A stretch of 64,000 nucleotides of DNA from Eubacterium sp. (GTDB taxonomy: Bacteria > Bacillota > Clostridia > Lachnospirales > Lachnospiraceae): the NCBI GenBank assembly GCA_024690665.1, contig JAILOU010000051.1, positions 56,399 to 120,398 on the forward strand. The letters are read 5' to 3'. A program made the position numbers and the translations under genes. Positions 44,052 through 52,321 of the stretch are shown here, piece after piece. The notes below the pieces were generated by a model. That model searched no databases. It saw nothing but the letters and a program-made list of their open reading frames with translations, and was not told the origin of the DNA. How positions within the stretch are numbered: the stretch's first letter is position 1; the number at the start of each line of letters is the position of its first letter.

Positions 44052-44885
44052 ATGTCAGCAGAATCAGAGGTATTACAACTAAGGGTTTTATTATGGTTTT
44101 TGAATACACCGCCGGAAGATTGCAATGTGACAGCTTTATCAAAAGCATTAAACAAAGAAAAATATCAGATCTCAAGACAACTTCAGCAACTTGAAAAGGA
44201 TGGACTTATTAATCGGGAAGATACTCGGCATCCGTGTCTGACACAATATGGTATGGAAAGAGGTATGTATTATAAAGAACGGCTGGATCTTACGATTTCG
44301 CATCTGGTATATGAGGGCGTGGATTTAGAACACGCCAGGAATGACGCATATTATTGGGCTTTATATAACTCGGACAAAACTATGGAAGTGATTAAAGCTA
44401 TGGATGAGAAGTGTCAGATTAAGAATTATTTTCGTGGGAAGGATAAATTTACCGGAAGAGAACTTGCAGAGACGATACGAGATGGTGTCTATCAGCTTCA
44501 ATTTATCATTAATCGCGAACACAGCAAGGTTGGAAAGACGGTTTCGATGAGTAACAGTGCATTTGACCATCCGTGTGTACTTGCAGTGAAAGAAGGAACA
44601 GGGACAGTGCAGCTTCATTCTGTGCCGATTAAAGCGTTTTCACCATTTGCCAGAACATTGATTGAGGGAAAGGCGAAGAGCGTCAAGTACTTTCAAGATG
44701 GAATGTATCACCAGGCGGAGTTTGGAGCAGATGTAGTGGTGATTCCGTTAGAGGCATTTCAGTTTTATTCAAATGGAACCGGAACCGACCAGATAATATA
44801 CGGAAGTTTGATGATGAAGTTACAAGCGTCTGTGGGGAATGTTCATATGCCGGAGTCAAAAGCGATATTAACCTTGATTTTATAA
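44052..44885 (+). CDS. DtxR/MntR-like metal-responsive regulator
   Basis: This 277-residue protein begins with a winged HTH (VTALSKALNKEKYQISRQLQQLEKDGLINR) followed by a helical region whose spacing (LTISHLVYEGVDLEHARNDAYYWALY) resembles the metal-binding and dimerisation domain of DtxR/MntR repressors. The last ~120 residues are less clear and may be an SH3-like or FeoA-like domain. It lies directly upstream of the haem-acquisition operon, and DtxR-like boxes cover both its own promoter and the operon's. I infer an iron- or manganese-dependent repressor of haem uptake. GAGGGAG precedes the ATG. A MarR-type alternative cannot be excluded. Confidence 0.6.
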   Translation: MSAESEVLQLRVLLWFLNTPPEDCNVTALSKALNKEKYQISRQLQQLEKDGLINREDTRHPCLTQYGMERGMYYKERLDLTISHLVYEGVDLEHARNDAYYWALYNSDKTMEVIKAMDEKCQIKNYFRGKDKFTGRELAETIRDGVYQLQFIINREHSKVGKTVSMSNSAFDHPCVLAVKEGTGTVQLHSVPIKAFSPFARTLIEGKAKSVKYFQDGMYHQAEFGADVVVIPLEAFQFYSNGTGTDQIIYGSLMMKLQASVGNVHMPESKAILTLIL

Positions 44886-44895
44886 ACGAAAGTAG

Positions 44896-44936
44896 AGCAC
44901 TAATTTGTACATGAATAGTATGAATTAGTGCTTTTT
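44896..44936 (+). terminator. Terminator after the DtxR-like gene
   Basis: AGCACTAATT pairs perfectly with AATTAGTGCT and is followed by five T residues, separating the regulator from the haem operon. Confidence 0.88.
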
Positions 44937-44955
44937 GTTTTGATTAAGACAAAAG

Positions 44956-44975
44956 TTGTAGCGGGCTTGCAACAA
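44956..44975 (+). promoter_or_regulatory. Operator-like dyad, copy 1
   Basis: TTGTAGC-N6-GCAACAA, a 20-base near-palindrome. An identical pair of arms with a different 6-base centre occurs exactly 90 bases downstream, upstream of the first NEAT gene. Confidence 0.6.
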
Positions 44976-45045
44976 GTGTTAATATGCGTGAAATGGGCAT
45001 TGTTAAGTGGCGGTTTTGTATGAAAGTACCAGATGTCACTTACAA

Positions 45046-45065
45046 TTGTAGCAGATGTGCAACAA
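45046..45065 (+). promoter_or_regulatory. Operator-like dyad, copy 2
   Basis: TTGTAGC-N6-GCAACAA with centre AGATGT (copy 1 has GGGCTT). Conserved arms with a changed centre point to a protein-binding site rather than a chance duplication. Confidence 0.6.
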
Positions 45066-45090
45066 CCTTATCCTATTTCTTTTCAAGGAA

Positions 45091-45109
45091 TTATGTTAAT
45101 CTAACTGAG
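45091..45109 (+). promoter_or_regulatory. DtxR-like operator and extended -10 upstream of the haem operon
   Basis: TTATGTTAATCTAACTGAG matches the DtxR consensus at 13 of 19 positions. Inside it, TG-T-TAATCT is the same extended -10 as in the regulator's promoter. No convincing -35 is seen. It lies 61 bases before the first NEAT gene. Confidence 0.5.
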
Positions 45110-45169
45110 GTAGGGATAACTATCTGATATTCGGACTAGAAAACAAACATCATAAAGGAGAGATGGGAT

Positions 45170-46408
45170 ATGAAACGTTTGAAATTCATGGCGTTGATGG
45201 CGCTTTTATCAATTACAGTAGTAGGAACGAGTGGACAGGCAGTAACGGCAATAGCATCGGATGCAACATCGATTATGACGACAAATACGGCAGAAGATAC
45301 CTATGGAACAGGTGCTGTATCAATCAGTGAGGGGAATTATACGGTTCCGGTTACGATGTTGAAAGAAGATTGTTCTGACACCTCTATGGCCAATATGGCA
45401 ATTGCGGGAGATGCGACTATGGTAATCGCTGCGGATCAGACGGCGACAATTACTGTTCCGATTCGACCGATTACGATGGGAACGGTTAGTGCATATGCCA
45501 CGAAGTGGAAGATTTATAGTGGTGATACCACAACGGAAGCAACGGATTGCGCATATACGACGGATACGGATGGAAATGTAGATTCAATTACATTTACAGT
45601 GCCGGACAATACAGCAGATGGGGTGTATTGCAATATGACAATATCCGTTATGGGGCAATCTGCAAATGCGTTTTTAAAAATTGATTATGCAAATGCTAAA
45701 GTAGTTGAAAAAAATGTAGAAATTAATGTTGATACCTCTTCGTTAAGTTCAGAAATCACAAAAGCATCTGCTATCGTAGCGTCTAATTATACGGTGGCGA
45801 GCTATAACCGGTTAACAAGTGCAATTAAGACGGCAAAAAGTGCTTTAAGCTCGGCCTCTAGTGATACAGAAGTGTCATCAGCGGTCAGTGCTCTTAAAAA
45901 AGCAGAAAATGCGCTTGTGAAAGCGGGAGATACAACAAGTATTAATACTACAATTAAAACAGCAAAGGCACTTTCTTCTAAGACATTTACCTCTTCTAGC
46001 TGGAATAAGATGACAAAAGCGCTTACAGCGGCACAGACGAAGGTAAGTGAAAGAGCAACATCGTCTGAACTTAAGAGTGCACAAAACGAGTTGAACAGTT
46101 CGCTAAAAAATCTTAAGACGAAAAAAGTAAGTGTTGTATCCGCTAAAAATTCCAAGAAAAAAACAGCAACTGTTAAGTGGAAAAAACTATCAGGAGCAAC
46201 CGGATATTATGTATACCGTTCAACAAAAAAAGCAAGTGGATATAAAAAGATTGCGACGGTAAAAAAGACTTCGACTGTAAAGTATGTGAATAAGAAACTT
46301 AAAAAGGGTAAGACCTATTATTATAAAATTGTGGCTTATAAGACGGTAAATGGAAAGAAGGTTACCGGAAACAAGTCATCTGCACTGAAAGTGAAAATCA
46401 GAAAATAG
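45170..46408 (+). CDS. Secreted NEAT-domain protein with FIVAR-like repeats and FN3 domain
   Basis: This 412-residue protein has a signal peptide (residues 1-30), a NEAT haem-binding domain (about residues 45-173), two FIVAR-like helical repeats (about 190-315) and a C-terminal fibronectin type III domain (about 318-412). NEAT domains take haem from host proteins. The lip helix DTSMANM is present, with Met73, but the usual YxxxY of strand 8 is absent, with Met161 in its place region (VMGQSANAF). No LPXTG or TM anchor is seen, so it is released or wall-bound by charge. AAGGAGAG precedes the ATG. It is the first gene of the haem operon. Confidence 0.82.
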   Translation: MKRLKFMALMALLSITVVGTSGQAVTAIASDATSIMTTNTAEDTYGTGAVSISEGNYTVPVTMLKEDCSDTSMANMAIAGDATMVIAADQTATITVPIRPITMGTVSAYATKWKIYSGDTTTEATDCAYTTDTDGNVDSITFTVPDNTADGVYCNMTISVMGQSANAFLKIDYANAKVVEKNVEINVDTSSLSSEITKASAIVASNYTVASYNRLTSAIKTAKSALSSASSDTEVSSAVSALKKAENALVKAGDTTSINTTIKTAKALSSKTFTSSSWNKMTKALTAAQTKVSERATSSELKSAQNELNSSLKNLKTKKVSVVSAKNSKKKTATVKWKKLSGATGYYVYRSTKKASGYKKIATVKKTSTVKYVNKKLKKGKTYYYKIVAYKTVNGKKVTGNKSSALKVKIRK

Positions 46409-46442
46409 TTTAATACTATACTATAACTAACTTTTAACACCG

Positions 46443-46500
46443 GGGAAATAAAGAGAGTTCTTTTGCAATAAAAAGAATTCTCTTTCCCTGTATTTTGGGA
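46443..46500 (+). terminator. Hairpin with T tract after the first NEAT gene
   Basis: A long imperfect stem pairs the segment around AAGAGAGTTCTTTT with AAAAAGAATTCTCTTT, with GGGG/CCC at its base. It may attenuate the operon, giving more of the secreted NEAT protein than of the downstream genes. Confidence 0.7.
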
Positions 46501-46511
46501 AATGATGAATT

Positions 46512-46604
46512 ATGAAATATTATATAAAGATTGCGGCATATCAAAAGGATCTTAATGCAAAGGGAAGATATGCAAGATGCATTAAAGTAAAAGTAAAAAA
46601 ATAA
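46512..46604 (+). pseudogene. Remnant of an FN3 domain C-terminus
   Basis: A 30-codon open frame reads MKYYIKIAAYQKDLNAKG and ends IKVKVKK. It parallels the last strands of the FN3 domain of the preceding gene (TYYYKIVAYKTVNGKK, ending LKVKIRK). It starts with ATG but has no good ribosome site. It looks like the tail left by deletion of a second FN3-bearing gene or domain copy. Confidence 0.55.
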
Positions 46605-46619
46605 TTAGGCGGCATGAGT

Positions 46620-48209
46620 ATGAAAAAAAGTATAAGAAAGAAAATCAAAAGAATACAGGCATTACTTTCGATTGCCTGCCTTATGGCAGGCATGGTGCTT
46701 GGAATTAATCTGGTAACGGTAGGGCTGTGCGCTCAGACAGATTCTACATCTACTTATTATTCAATTGAAGGCGTTATGTACCGGGCCGGTGCAGATGATA
46801 CATCAATGGGAAATGAAGCAATTGAACAGATGTATCTCGAAAAAAAGGCAGATGGAACCATGCAGCTTAGGCTGACGTTAAAACCGATAGAAACAATGGG
46901 CATGAATGGATATCTTGGCTGGGTTCGTTACTATGATGAATATGATTCTGAGATTAAACCGACGAATCAAACAGCAGTCAAAGCACAGGTGTTATCCACA
47001 TATACGGATGTCTATGACTCTTATAATAATGCTTCTTCCGGGACCGATGATGAAATGAAAGGAAATTTATATCCAAGGGTGGTTACGATTCCTGTGGAAC
47101 AGTCACAATCGACTTACTGGATTCAAATCTATGTACCGCTTATGGAAAGTATAAGTTCCGGATCCGGTACGCAGCTTGCAAGACTAGGGATTGATTATGA
47201 TTCTATGAAGCAGGTGGAGAAAAAAATCGTGGAGCAAAAAGAAGCATATACCACTCAAACAACATCATCAACGGATCAAGAGACAAAAGAATCGGTTGAT
47301 ACAAATCAGACATCGGATGAAGAAGATGATTCGGATACAAAGACGAATTCAAACAGCAATTCGAAACTGAACATTAAGAAGTTAGAAGATGGTACATATT
47401 ATCTTGCCAGTACGATGCTTAAGACAGACAAAAAGACGACATCAATGGCTTCGGCGGCACTTGATTCGGTTGTAACACTAAAAGTGAAGAATGGAAATTA
47501 TAAAGTGCTGATTTCATTTTCGGGAATGAGCGTTGGAACAAGCAAGGGATACCTGGGAAACGTTCGTTATTACACGAATACCTTTAAGGCTTCATCTGAC
47601 AAAATATCCGGTAAAACGAAAGCAGCCAAAGTAGTGTCTTATCAGACAGATAAAGACGGCAATAAGATGAAAGACAATTATGGTTCGAATTATCCGAAGC
47701 AGGTTTCGCTGCCTCTGATTAAAAAAGCAATCAATAATAAAGGCTATGTTCCGCTTCAGGTGTATGTACCGGTAATGGAAGCAATTTCACCCGGCTCAGG
47801 TTCTCAAAATGTATATTTAAAACTAGATTATACATCTCTGACAAAGAAAAAGTCTAAGGTGGATGCTGAGCAAAGTAATGCCAATGCTACAGATACTGAA
47901 GATTCGAAAGAAGAGACTAATACGACTTCATCCGGCCAGGGAACAAGTCTGTCTGAAGCAAGTTCACTTGCAAAGCTAGAAGAAGAGGAGACCGAAAGTG
48001 AGTCTGAGATTTCTTCTGTGGCGAAGTTTTGTGAGACCGAAGATACGGAGAATGCAAAATACGAATCTGCAACAGGTCACACACAAGATGAGGAAGAGGT
48101 AAAAGAACCTCCACTTCGCAAATACGCTCTTCCGGGAGGTGTTATCATTCTTGTGATGGTAGGTTTGGGAATCGCTAATTTTGTAAAAAGAAGAAAATAT
48201 GATTGGTAA
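46620..48209 (+). CDS. Two-NEAT membrane-anchored haem-binding protein
   Basis: This 529-residue protein has a signal peptide, NEAT1 (about 45-195), a Ser/Thr/Asp-rich linker, NEAT2 (about 255-405), a long acidic linker and a C-terminal TM helix with a basic tail (ALPGGVIILVMVGLGIANFV, KRRKYDW). No sortase LPXTG is present, so it is held by the membrane. Both NEAT units carry DDTSM/KTTSM lip helices (Met63, Met276) and the shared motif MExISxGSGxQ (Met175, Met386) where other NEATs have YxxxY. I prefer ATG 46620, seven bases after AGGCGG, to ATG 46614. It probably passes haem from the secreted NEAT protein to Shp. Confidence 0.8.
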   Translation: MKKSIRKKIKRIQALLSIACLMAGMVLGINLVTVGLCAQTDSTSTYYSIEGVMYRAGADDTSMGNEAIEQMYLEKKADGTMQLRLTLKPIETMGMNGYLGWVRYYDEYDSEIKPTNQTAVKAQVLSTYTDVYDSYNNASSGTDDEMKGNLYPRVVTIPVEQSQSTYWIQIYVPLMESISSGSGTQLARLGIDYDSMKQVEKKIVEQKEAYTTQTTSSTDQETKESVDTNQTSDEEDDSDTKTNSNSNSKLNIKKLEDGTYYLASTMLKTDKKTTSMASAALDSVVTLKVKNGNYKVLISFSGMSVGTSKGYLGNVRYYTNTFKASSDKISGKTKAAKVVSYQTDKDGNKMKDNYGSNYPKQVSLPLIKKAINNKGYVPLQVYVPVMEAISPGSGSQNVYLKLDYTSLTKKKSKVDAEQSNANATDTEDSKEETNTTSSGQGTSLSEASSLAKLEEEETESESEISSVAKFCETEDTENAKYESATGHTQDEEEVKEPPLRKYALPGGVIILVMVGLGIANFVKRRKYDW

Positions 48210-49095
48210 GGAAAAACACGCTAAGATGAAACAAGTAATCAAAAAGCAGAATCAGAAAATTGCACTTTTCTTGGGGATTATATTCGTTATGAGCTTCACA
48301 ATATTGTGGCATGGTGATCATGTGCAAGCCGCAAGCGGGGCGGTATATACGGCGCATATTGTAAGAAGCTATGAGCATCCCGTAACCGGTGAGATTGAAG
48401 ATGCAGGTGGAGAAACAGCTAAAACAACTGGACAGGGAATGGTAGAAGGCGCTGTGCACGATACCGGAATCTTAGAGAAGACGAAGAGCGGAAATTATTA
48501 CCTGACGATTGAACTTAGCCTGATTGACTATACATCCAATCAAACATTTCAAGTGCAAAAAAGAGGAGATACAACGTGGAGTAACCCAAAACTTGGGATT
48601 ACCGGAACCGGCTCAGATTCCAACGGAACCACCGATTATGTCTGCGTTAAACTTCCGTCTAAGGACGCAATCGTAAGATGCAGCATGTATGTTACGGAGA
48701 TGGGAAGAGATGTTGTATTTTATTATTATGCATCTGATTTAAAAAAAGGGAATTCAACTTCGTTGCCGGAGGCAGTCGTCACGTCAGAGTCTAATGAGAA
48801 GCAGACGAGCGAGCAAGATATAGAGCAGGAGTCGACTGAAGATACTGAGCAGGAAGGGCTTACTTTGTCTACAGAAAGTGAAACTACTGATGAAAAGACG
48901 GATGAATCGATATCTTCAATGGAAAGGCCATTTAAGGAGCAACTTCTTTTAAATGTCTTATCCGGTGTTATCATCGGCATTATTATGCTTGCGGCGACTT
49001 CCGGTGTTGTTTATATCTTTTTGAAAAATAAGAAAAGGTGGTTTTCAGATCCGTTTGACGATCCGGATTGGGAGGATGAGGATGAGGAAAACTAG
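48199..49095 (+). CDS. shp: Shp-type cell-surface haem-binding protein
   Basis: This 298-residue protein matches the Shp family of streptococcal haem-binding proteins: signal peptide ending VQAASG, then VYTAHIVRSYEHPVTGEIED, and GQGMVEGAVHDTGIL. This is followed by an acidic linker and a C-terminal TM helix (VLSGVIIGIIMLAATSGVVY) with a charged tail. Shp receives haem from NEAT proteins and gives it to the HtsA/SiaA lipoprotein; the next gene here encodes such a lipoprotein. It overlaps the NEAT gene by 11 bases if started at 48199; an in-frame ATG at 48226 is also plausible. Shp is best known from streptococci, so its occurrence in a clostridial-type genome is notable. Confidence 0.8.
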   Translation: MIGKEKHAKMKQVIKKQNQKIALFLGIIFVMSFTILWHGDHVQAASGAVYTAHIVRSYEHPVTGEIEDAGGETAKTTGQGMVEGAVHDTGILEKTKSGNYYLTIELSLIDYTSNQTFQVQKRGDTTWSNPKLGITGTGSDSNGTTDYVCVKLPSKDAIVRCSMYVTEMGRDVVFYYYASDLKKGNSTSLPEAVVTSESNEKQTSEQDIEQESTEDTEQEGLTLSTESETTDEKTDESISSMERPFKEQLLLNVLSGVIIGIIMLAATSGVVYIFLKNKKRWFSDPFDDPDWEDEDEEN

Positions 49096-50026
49096 GACAA
49101 AGTTAGTGGCAGTTGTTGCATGCGTTATTTTAAGCATGAGCGTGGCCGGATGTGGGGCGATTACAGATGCCACTTCACAGACAGAAAGTGAAAAATCAGA
49201 TCCGGTAGAACTGGCAAGACAAAAGGTAGAAGAAAAAAACGGACAAGTCAATATCATATCGACATCGCCATCAGTAACAACAATCTGTGAAAAGTTAAAT
49301 CTAAAGTTAGTAGGCGTTGCGGAATCTTCACTGTATGAAATTCCGAATATGTACAGCGACGTCACAACAGTTGGATCAGCTATGAGTCCTGATATGGAAA
49401 TCATTGGCTCGCTAAGTCCGGATTGGATATTAAGCCCTGTTTCTTTAAAAAGTGATCTTGAGCCAAAGTATGAACAATTAGATACGCAGTGGGCATTTTT
49501 AAACCTGGAAAGTGTGGATGGAATGTATCAGTCAATTTCACAGCTTGGGTATATCTTTGATCATGAGCAGGAGGCTGATGCTTTGGTTTCGGAATATGAA
49601 GAATTTTACACAGCATATCAAAAGGAACTAAAAGGAAAGGAACACCCAAGTGTTTTGATTCTTATGGGGCTACCGGGCTCTTATGTGATTGCAACAGAAA
49701 ATTCTTATGTTGGAAGCCTTGTACAGATGGCCGGTGGTGAAAATGTCTACGCCGGGACAACGGAAGAGTTTTTAAATGTCAATACGGAAGATATGAAAAC
49801 GAAAGAACCTGATGTAATACTTCGGGCAGCACATGCGCTTCCAGATCAGGTTACCTCAATGTTCGAAGATGAATTTGAAAAAAATGATATCTGGCAGCAT
49901 TTTGATGCTGTGAAAGAAGGCAGGGTCTATGACCTTAGCTACGATTATTTTGGGATGAGTGCGAACTTTTCCTATACGAAAGCGCTTGATGAATTACAGA
50001 CTTATTTGTATGATGAGGCGCAGTAA
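49082..50026 (+). CDS. Haem-type ABC transporter substrate-binding lipoprotein
   Basis: This 314-residue protein is a class III (BtuF/IsdE/HtsA-like) binding protein with lipobox VAGC. It has the two-lobe layout linked by a long helix (VNIISTSPSVTTICEKLN, then VLILMGLPGSYVIATENSYVG, then DVILRAAHALP). With Shp upstream and a FecCD permease downstream it most likely takes haem. I choose the ATG at 49082, six bases after GGGAGG; ATGs at 49055 and 49076 are less well placed. It overlaps the Shp gene end, so the genes are coupled. Confidence 0.85.
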   Translation: MRKTRTKLVAVVACVILSMSVAGCGAITDATSQTESEKSDPVELARQKVEEKNGQVNIISTSPSVTTICEKLNLKLVGVAESSLYEIPNMYSDVTTVGSAMSPDMEIIGSLSPDWILSPVSLKSDLEPKYEQLDTQWAFLNLESVDGMYQSISQLGYIFDHEQEADALVSEYEEFYTAYQKELKGKEHPSVLILMGLPGSYVIATENSYVGSLVQMAGGENVYAGTTEEFLNVNTEDMKTKEPDVILRAAHALPDQVTSMFEDEFEKNDIWQHFDAVKEGRVYDLSYDYFGMSANFSYTKALDELQTYLYDEAQ

Positions 50027-50046
50027 CAATAGAAAGGGAAGAATCA

Positions 50047-51069
50047 ATGGAACATCCGATATCTAAGGATCGACTTTTAAAAAAGAAAAAAGCAATGAAA
50101 AGCTGTCTGGCATTTTGTATATTGGCACTTATGCTGGTTGGTCTAATCTTTCTTGCGGCAAATACCGGAAGTTTAAAGGTAGGTTTTGCCAGACTGTTTC
50201 AAGGGCTGTTTATCCAATATGATGCAGATGTCTATACCATCTTTGATCTTAGATTTCCGAGAATTGTTGTATCGCTTCTTGCAGGAGCGGCATTTGCGGT
50301 AGCCGGCGTACTATTTCAGGCAGTACTTAAAAATCCACTTGCAGATCCGGGCATTATCGGTATTTCCGGAGGGGCGAGCTGCTTTTCAATTATGATTGTC
50401 TGCTTTGCACCGGGTTTGTATGTGTTTTCGCCGCTATTTGCCTGCCTGGGTGGAATGGTTGCATTTGCACTTGTATATACTTTGTCTTGGAAGGAAGGAC
50501 TGAGCCCGCTTCGCATTATTCTGGTTGGTATTGCGATTAATGCAGTGTTTACCGGGCTGGTGAATTCGATTAATTCTGTCAGTGGTTCATCATCTACAGT
50601 GGCATCTATTGTAGAGGGCAACATTACACAGATGACCTGGGAAGATGTAAGAACACTTACACCGTATGTTATTGTGGGACTGATTTTGGCAGCAATGGTT
50701 GCGAGCAGGTGCAATCTGCTTGCACTTGAAGATAAGACGGCAAGAGGACTTGGCATTAATGTGAATCGCCAAAGGCTTTTGATATCTTTTATTGCGGTAT
50801 TGCTTGCCAGTATCTCAACGGCGGTTGTCGGTTCTATCAGTTTTTTGGGACTGGTGGTTCCGCATCTTGGAAGATTGCTCGTTGGCTGCGAGCATGGAAA
50901 ACTGATTCCATTTTCCATGATGCTAGGTGCGTTTGTATTTCTTGGAGCCGATACCATCGGGCGTTCGATTGCGTATCCGTATGAGATTAGTGCTTCGGTT
51001 ATTATGTGCATCGTGGGCGGACCGTTCTTTGTATTTATGCTTCGGAGGTCTAAAAAATATGGAAAATAA
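50047..51069 (+). CDS. FecCD-family ABC permease (haem/siderophore type)
   Basis: This 340-residue protein has the roughly ten TM helices of FecCD/BtuC permeases. Family marks include RFPRIVVSLLAGAAFAVAGVLFQ, NPLADPGIIGISGGAS, and SFLGLVVPHLGRLLVG near the ATPase-coupling loop. It would form the homodimeric channel for haem with the upstream lipoprotein and downstream ATPase. GAAAGGGAAG precedes the ATG. The end overlaps the ATPase start by 11 bases. Confidence 0.92.
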   Translation: MEHPISKDRLLKKKKAMKSCLAFCILALMLVGLIFLAANTGSLKVGFARLFQGLFIQYDADVYTIFDLRFPRIVVSLLAGAAFAVAGVLFQAVLKNPLADPGIIGISGGASCFSIMIVCFAPGLYVFSPLFACLGGMVAFALVYTLSWKEGLSPLRIILVGIAINAVFTGLVNSINSVSGSSSTVASIVEGNITQMTWEDVRTLTPYVIVGLILAAMVASRCNLLALEDKTARGLGINVNRQRLLISFIAVLLASISTAVVGSISFLGLVVPHLGRLLVGCEHGKLIPFSMMLGAFVFLGADTIGRSIAYPYEISASVIMCIVGGPFFVFMLRRSKKYGK

Positions 51070-52321
51070 TAAAAGAATAAGACCTGCAATGGAAGTAAGG
51101 GGACTGTGTTTTGCTTATGGAGATACCAAGGTTCTAAAAGGTGTGGACCTTAAGATTGAACAAGGAAAAATTACTACGATTTTGGGCGCAAATGGTTGTG
51201 GTAAGTCAACACTTTTTAATCTTATGACGAAAAACCTGATACCAAATCGCGGTCAGATATTTTTGAAAGGAAAAAATATCAGCAATTTATCGCAAAAAGA
51301 ATTTGCCCAAAAGGTTGCAATCGTACACCAGTACAATACAGCACCGGCTGATATGACGGTAGAAGAACTTGTAAGACTTGGAAGAACGCCGCATAAACAG
51401 AAGCTATCATGCCATATGCTAGATAAAGAATATGTCGAGTGGGCCATGCAGGTAACAGGTATTATGAAGCTTAAGGATCGAGAAATTGCCCGTTTGTCCG
51501 GTGGACAAAGGCAAAGGGTCTGGATTGCAATGGCACTTGCGCAAGATACCAATATCTTATTTTTGGATGAGCCGACAACTTATCTGGATATCCGTTATCA
51601 AATTGAGATTTTGGAACTGATAAGAAAATTAAATCGAGAATATAATATTACAATAATTATGGTGCTTCATGACATTAACCAGGCAATTTCATTTTCTGAT
51701 GTCATCATTGGACTAAAGGGCGGAAAAGTGAAAGCGCAGGGTGAACCAAATGAAGTTATTACACCGGATACGATTCAAAGCCTGTATGGAATTGAACTTA
51801 AGGTGACAGAAGAAGGGGGAGAAAAAGTGGTAGTAGCATCAAAACGGGATGGAGAGATAAAGACTGAACAAAGCATGCCGGCGAGGCCGAAGATTGTAAA
51901 AGAATCTCAGGGTACCAAGAAAAAATCAAGAAGTAGATTAGTAAGAGGTTTATGGGCTGTGTTTGGTTGTATCTGCCTGGCGCTTGGAACACTTGGCGTT
52001 GTTCTTCCGATATTGCCGACGGTACCATTTTATCTTGTTACCATCTTTTGCTTTGCAAAAAGCTCGGATCGTCTTTATAACTGGTTTACAAGCACGAAAT
52101 TATATCACAAACACTTAGAAAGTTTTGTAAAGCAGCGTGCGATGACCGTGAAGACGAAGGCGACTATTATGATTACAGTGACGATTGTGATGGGACTTGG
52201 TTTTTTTATGATGAGCAGTGTGCCGGTTGCAAGAATGATTTTGGCCGGTGTCTGGGTTATGCATATTATTATTTTTGTCTTTGTGATTAAAACAATTTCA
52301 CCGGAGGAAGATGAATTATGA
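51059..52321 (+). CDS. ABC ATPase (FepC/HmuV type) fused to DUF454 membrane domain
   Basis: This 420-residue protein joins two parts. Residues 1-265 are a FepC/HmuV-type ATPase with Walker A GANGCGKST (43-51), signature LSGGQRQR near residue 144 and Walker B ILFLDEPT. Residues ~300-415 are a DUF454/YbaN-like membrane domain (RGLWAVFGCICLALGTLGVV, LPTVPFYLVTIFCFAKSSD). DUF454 proteins are usually separate and sometimes found near haem genes. The ATG at 51059 follows TCGGAGG; an open frame from 50927 overlaps the permease and is rejected. It overlaps the next ABC gene as ATGA. The DUF454 part could anchor the ATPase or act in haem handling on the inner face. Confidence 0.88.
   Translation: MENNKRIRPAMEVRGLCFAYGDTKVLKGVDLKIEQGKITTILGANGCGKSTLFNLMTKNLIPNRGQIFLKGKNISNLSQKEFAQKVAIVHQYNTAPADMTVEELVRLGRTPHKQKLSCHMLDKEYVEWAMQVTGIMKLKDREIARLSGGQRQRVWIAMALAQDTNILFLDEPTTYLDIRYQIEILELIRKLNREYNITIIMVLHDINQAISFSDVIIGLKGGKVKAQGEPNEVITPDTIQSLYGIELKVTEEGGEKVVVASKRDGEIKTEQSMPARPKIVKESQGTKKKSRSRLVRGLWAVFGCICLALGTLGVVLPILPTVPFYLVTIFCFAKSSDRLYNWFTSTKLYHKHLESFVKQRAMTVKTKATIMITVTIVMGLGFFMMSSVPVARMILAGVWVMHIIIFVFVIKTISPEEDEL

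Noticed and set aside
44006..44194. 62-codon frame over the start of the DtxR-like gene
   Set aside because: It is a shadow in another frame of the regulator gene, which has a proper ribosome site and family motifs.
44941..45169. Fur box upstream of the haem operon
   Set aside because: No GATAATGATAATCATTATC-like sequence was found; the DtxR-like box and the 20-bp dyads are better supported.
48090..48209. LPXTG sorting signal at the end of the two-NEAT protein
   Set aside because: The sequence reads YALPGG before the TM helix, with no threonine-glycine motif; a plain membrane anchor is more likely.
50927..51058. Upstream extension of the haem ATPase frame
   Set aside because: It overlaps the permease gene and shows no family residues; the ATG at 51059 has a good ribosome site.
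50316..51089. 257-codon minus-strand frame across the permease gene
   Set aside because: It is the mirror of a well-supported FecCD permease; it has no recognisable motif and no ribosome site.
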